Assembly (NCBI GenBank): GCA_964534845.1
Contig: CAZHPV010000032.1
Span: forward strand, 1 to 26,824
Length of the DNA stretch: 26,824 nucleotides
From: CALCKU01 sp964534845
Lineage (GTDB): Bacteria > Pseudomonadota > Alphaproteobacteria > Caulobacterales > Maricaulaceae
Direction: 5' to 3'
Part shown: positions 24,217-26,824 of the stretch, one piece after another
Position numbering within the stretch: the first letter of the stretch is position 1
How the letters are laid out: each line of letters starts with the position of its first letter
Notes under the pieces: generated by a model
Told to the model about the DNA's origin: nothing
The model's input: only the letters and a program-made list of their open reading frames with translations
Database searches by the model: none
Program-made: the position numbers and the translations under genes

Positions 24217-25386
24217 TCACCCTAGCGCGCTATAGACAGCGTCGACTAATCCCTGGCCGCGCGGGTTGAGCAATATACCGGCCCCCATTTGTGTCATGGT
24301 ATAGCCAAAGGCCAGTCCGGCCTCAGGGTCGGCAAAGCCGATAGAGCCACCCGCTCCGACATGTCCAAAGGCGTGCTCGCCTATGATAAGGGAATTACCT
24401 TCGCCCGGATGTGTAGTCCGATTATCCATTTTAAGCATAAAGCCTTGCCCGAAGCGGGTCGGAATGGTCAAGGTTCTGTCTTTCTTTGATTGGGCGCACA
24501 GGCCTGACATATCCTTTATACGCGCGCTAGATAAATAGGCGTCTTTATTTTGCGCAAGCGGGGCAAACATTTTAGCGATAGCGCGAGCATTGGATATCCC
24601 GCCCGCTCCGCCGATTTCCGCTCGCCAGGCTGCCTCAGTGTCGTGATAATGGCCGCCATTGTTCATCAAGGCAAGATGGGAGATGGATTGCGGCTTGGTA
24701 AAGACATTTTGCCAGAACTCGGATTTTAAAGCATCCGGCCCCATATTGGCGTTAATCATAGGCGCAATGCGCGGGAAAGCCGCCGCCGGCGCGCCTATAT
24801 AAAATTCCAGCCCGAGAGGGTCAGCGATTTCGTCCTTGAAGAAAGTGCCAAGCGATTTGCCAGAGACGCGCCTTACCATCTCGCCTACTGTCCAACCAAA
24901 GGTCAGCATATGGTAGCCATTATCTGTGCCCGGTTCCCAAAAGGGTTCTTCTGCAGCCAACCGCTCTGCCATATAGTCAAAATCATAAAACCCACCGGGC
25001 TTGACGGGACCGCGCAAGGCGGGCAGTGCGCTTTGATGGCCGAGCATCATTTTTACGCTCACACCTTCCTTACCGTTTTGGGCAAATTCCGGCCAATATC
25101 TGCTTACGGGCGCGTCAAGGTCTAACGCGCCTCGGTCTATCAATATCTGCGCGCATAGGGCGGTAGCGGCTTTGGTGCAGGAAAATACGATGGAGAGTGT
25201 ATTTTCTTCCCATTCTTGCGTCTTGGCTTTATCTTTATAGCCGCCCCAAAGGTCGACAACGGTTTTGCCGTCAATACTGACCAAGCAGCTTGCCCCGACC
25301 TCGCCGGATTTTTCAAAATTGTCTCTAAAGCGATCGGCGACAGTTTGAAATTTTGGATCGCAATGGCCTTTAATCGGAGTGTTCAT
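24217..25386 (-). CDS. Class C beta-lactamase-like serine hydrolase (family VIII esterase type)
   Basis: A 389-residue serine hydrolase of the beta-lactamase/transpeptidase-like fold. The nucleophile motif is SCTK (S69, K72), the second-motif Tyr is probably Y158 in NGYHMLTFGWTVGEM, and HVGAGGSIGFADPEAGLAFGY matches the third region of EstB-like esterases. No signal peptide is present, so a cytoplasmic esterase is more likely than an exported beta-lactamase. ATG 25386 was chosen; the longer frame runs into the preceding gene. That start lies 19 bases after the metal-protein gene in the same operon as the acyl-CoA carboxylase, which suggests hydrolysis of an ester or lactone linked to acyl-CoA catabolism. 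The substrate is unknown. Confidence 0.9.
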   Translation of the reverse strand: MNTPIKGHCDPKFQTVADRFRDNFEKSGEVGASCLVSIDGKTVVDLWGGYKDKAKTQEWEENTLSIVFSCTKAATALCAQILIDRGALDLDAPVSRYWPEFAQNGKEGVSVKMMLGHQSALPALRGPVKPGGFYDFDYMAERLAAEEPFWEPGTDNGYHMLTFGWTVGEMVRRVSGKSLGTFFKDEIADPLGLEFYIGAPAAAFPRIAPMINANMGPDALKSEFWQNVFTKPQSISHLALMNNGGHYHDTEAAWRAEIGGAGGISNARAIAKMFAPLAQNKDAYLSSARIKDMSGLCAQSKKDRTLTIPTRFGQGFMLKMDNRTTHPGEGNSLIIGEHAFGHVGAGGSIGFADPEAGLAFGYTMTQMGAGILLNPRGQGLVDAVYSALG

Positions 25387-25405
25387 GATGCGGTTCTCTT
25401 GGTCA

Positions 25406-26200
25406 TCAGGCTTTTTTACGTAGGCCTTTGGGTGGGGGTGTTTCGGCGCCGCCGGCAAAGCATTGCGCAATTTGCATCCATTTTTGGGCGGCCTCACCTT
25501 TGGTCTTTATCTGTGTGTCGCCAATATTACGGCACTGGGTGACGACCTGACAAAATTCATGGGCGTCGCCCTCAACCCTGTTGTCCTCTTGCGGTGTATT
25601 CCATTCCCAAACCGTGCCGTCCGGGGCTGTAAGGTGGACGTAGGGTTTGGGCAAAAGCGGCTCCATATTATGAACTTTGAAGGACCATGAATAGGTGGTC
25701 ACACCGATATGGGCGACATTTTTTAGCCGCGCCCCGTGTGTCCTGTCTTTACTGAGTACATCAAAAATAGCTTGGGCGTGGGACCAATGTTCCATTTGCC
25801 TTGCGATGATACAGGACTTCACTGACATATCCGGCCCAGCCCATTTCACGCGCGCATCGGGCTCGGCAGTGCTAAAGCGGGCGCTCATATCTGTATAATA
25901 AGCCCGCCAGTCATTGAAAATCTCATAGTCGGATTTATCCTCGAAATAGGCATCCTGCAAAGCTTTATGGGTGCCGCCTGCCATGAGCCTCCCCATGGCA
26001 AAGTCGATAAATGCGTTAAATTTTTCCGGTTCAGACACAGTAAGATCGGCCGCAATATTCCAAAGGTGGAGGTGACCGACAATATCGCCAATCGTCCAGC
26101 TTTTAAACAGGGTCTTCTTGTTAAAATCCTCCGGTGCCAAGGGGGCGAGTAAGCGCGCTATATCTTCGCATTCCTCTAAAAAATGTGTCGCTTCGATCAT
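25406..26200 (-). CDS. DinB/maleylpyruvate-isomerase-fold metal-binding protein (TIGR03084-like)
   Basis: A 264-residue protein. The N-terminal four-helix domain resembles mycothiol-dependent maleylpyruvate isomerases: SWTIGDIVGHLHLWN supplies H43, and MEHWSHAQAI supplies the E137-x3-H141 pair, together a likely divalent metal site. VKWAGPDMSVKSCIIARQMEHWSHAQ and HIGVTTYSWSFKVHN recall the TIGR03084 family found in actinobacteria and proteobacteria. A small C-terminal domain (about 185-250) follows. Mycothiol is not made by proteobacteria, so any thiol cofactor would have to differ. The ATG overlaps the carboxylase stop as ATGA, and the esterase follows after 19 bases, so the three are coupled. 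The reaction is unknown. Confidence 0.8.
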   Translation of the reverse strand: MIEATHFLEECEDIARLLAPLAPEDFNKKTLFKSWTIGDIVGHLHLWNIAADLTVSEPEKFNAFIDFAMGRLMAGGTHKALQDAYFEDKSDYEIFNDWRAYYTDMSARFSTAEPDARVKWAGPDMSVKSCIIARQMEHWSHAQAIFDVLSKDRTHGARLKNVAHIGVTTYSWSFKVHNMEPLLPKPYVHLTAPDGTVWEWNTPQEDNRVEGDAHEFCQVVTQCRNIGDTQIKTKGEAAQKWMQIAQCFAGGAETPPPKGLRKKA

Positions 26201-26824
26201 GTCTTATCCTTCTGCGTCTCGGACTTTTCTGGTGTGGGTTTTATCTCGATTATCAGGCTGTCTGCGCTCACCTGCTCTCCTTCTTTTATATGCACTTTAT
26301 CCACAATGCCGCCGATTTGCGCCAGAACATCATGTTGCATTTTCATCGCTTCCAAAACTGCTAATCTATCCCCCGTTTCGACGTGGTCGCCTGCCTTTAC
26401 AAAGACATTTCTTATGGCCCCGTGCATAGGGGCTGTTATATATCCGACGCCGACTTTTTCACCAGAGACGGCAAATTGAGCGACCTTATTAGTCAGGCTA
26501 AAACTCACCCCGTCAAGCGAGAGGTCAATATGGGCTATATCCTTGATATGATACCCAAGCTTATATCTCCTTCCATCAATGTCTATCAGGGCGCGGTTTT
26601 GTGTGCGAAACAGAAGCTTTAGATCTATGGGGTCGGCGGCCTTTACACCCGCAAATTCTGCGCGGTATGTGTTTTCTGATAGCGGCGTAAGCGTGAGAGC
26701 CAAGGGGTCGGTTTCATCTGCAAATATATAGGGTGTGGCAAGCGGGCTGGCGCTGTGCCAGTTAATGAGCGTACAGGCAATATCAAGGCCTTTTTGCATG
26801 GCTCTATCGCGGGCGGTTTCAAAT
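26197..26824 (-). CDS. Acyl-CoA carboxylase alpha subunit, C-terminal part with biotinyl domain (5' end outside window)
   Basis: The frame is open to the right edge, so only about 209 C-terminal residues are visible; the ATG at 26799 is internal. The last 80 residues are a biotin carrier domain with the biotinylation motif VLEAMKMQH (Lys codon 26341-26343), preceded by ITAPMHGAIRNVFVKAGDHV and followed by GEQVSADSLIIEI. The segment before it resembles the BT linker domain that docks the alpha chain onto the beta subunit. This is the build of methylcrotonyl-, geranyl- or propionyl-type carboxylase alpha chains, and which one cannot be told without the biotin carboxylase part. The stop overlaps the next start by four bases. 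A low-complexity Lys/Glu/Thr tail ends the protein. Confidence 0.88.
   Translation of the reverse strand, partial: FETARDRAMQKGLDIACTLINWHSASPLATPYIFADETDPLALTLTPLSENTYRAEFAGVKAADPIDLKLLFRTQNRALIDIDGRRYKLGYHIKDIAHIDLSLDGVSFSLTNKVAQFAVSGEKVGVGYITAPMHGAIRNVFVKAGDHVETGDRLAVLEAMKMQHDVLAQIGGIVDKVHIKEGEQVSADSLIIEIKPTPEKSETQKDKT

Overview
The window looks like chromosomal DNA from a mid-GC alphaproteobacterium. A marine, prosthecate, holdfast-forming bacterium of the Caulobacterales/Maricaulales type (Hyphomonadaceae or Robiginitomaculaceae-like) is the best guess. The evidence is a holdfast-type (hfs) polysaccharide locus, an HdaA-type DnaA regulator next to a DUF2066 gene, and an alphaproteobacterial-style AspRS start. 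The taxonomy is an inference from gene content. I saw no mobile elements, CRISPR arrays, tRNAs or rRNAs, and no gene-free stretch longer than 300 bases.

Left third (1-9086): a Wzx/Wzy-type exopolysaccharide locus. Rightward are a chain-length protein cut by the window edge (HfsA-like) and a polymerase (HfsC-like). Convergent to them is a tightly overlapping leftward operon: priming glycosyl-phosphate transferase (HfsE-like), flippase (HfsF-like), family 2 glycosyltransferase (HfsG-like), NodB-type deacetylase (HfsH-like) and a second family 2 glycosyltransferase. The order E-F-G-H and the presence of a deacetylase match my memory of the Caulobacter hfsEFGHCBAD cluster, but the C/A arm is inverted and there is an extra transferase. 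Together the genes would prime, extend, flip, polymerise and partly deacetylate a repeat-unit glycan. The export porin and tyrosine kinase (HfsD, HfsB) are not seen and may lie to the left.

Middle (9087-20479): mostly housekeeping. It holds an I78-inhibitor-like lipoprotein, an ABC-F ATPase, ndk with a clear promoter and terminator, a purM-purN operon, a DUF2066 exported protein followed by hdaA, an rnd-rluA-type operon, aspS behind a leader hairpin, and a secreted pentapeptide-repeat protein.

Right third (20480-26824): catabolic or accessory genes. There is an acyl-CoA dehydrogenase behind twin palindromic boxes, an old-yellow-enzyme family reductase, and an AT-rich AraC-type regulator. A leftward operon enters from the right edge: the biotinyl C-terminus of an acyl-CoA carboxylase alpha chain, a DinB/maleylpyruvate-isomerase-fold metal protein, and a class C beta-lactamase-like esterase. 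These suggest breakdown of branched or terpenoid acyl-CoAs, although no substrate can be named.

Start codons were moved inward from the longest open frame where Shine-Dalgarno sequences, overlaps or family starts supported it. All family names come from reading motifs by eye; no search was run.
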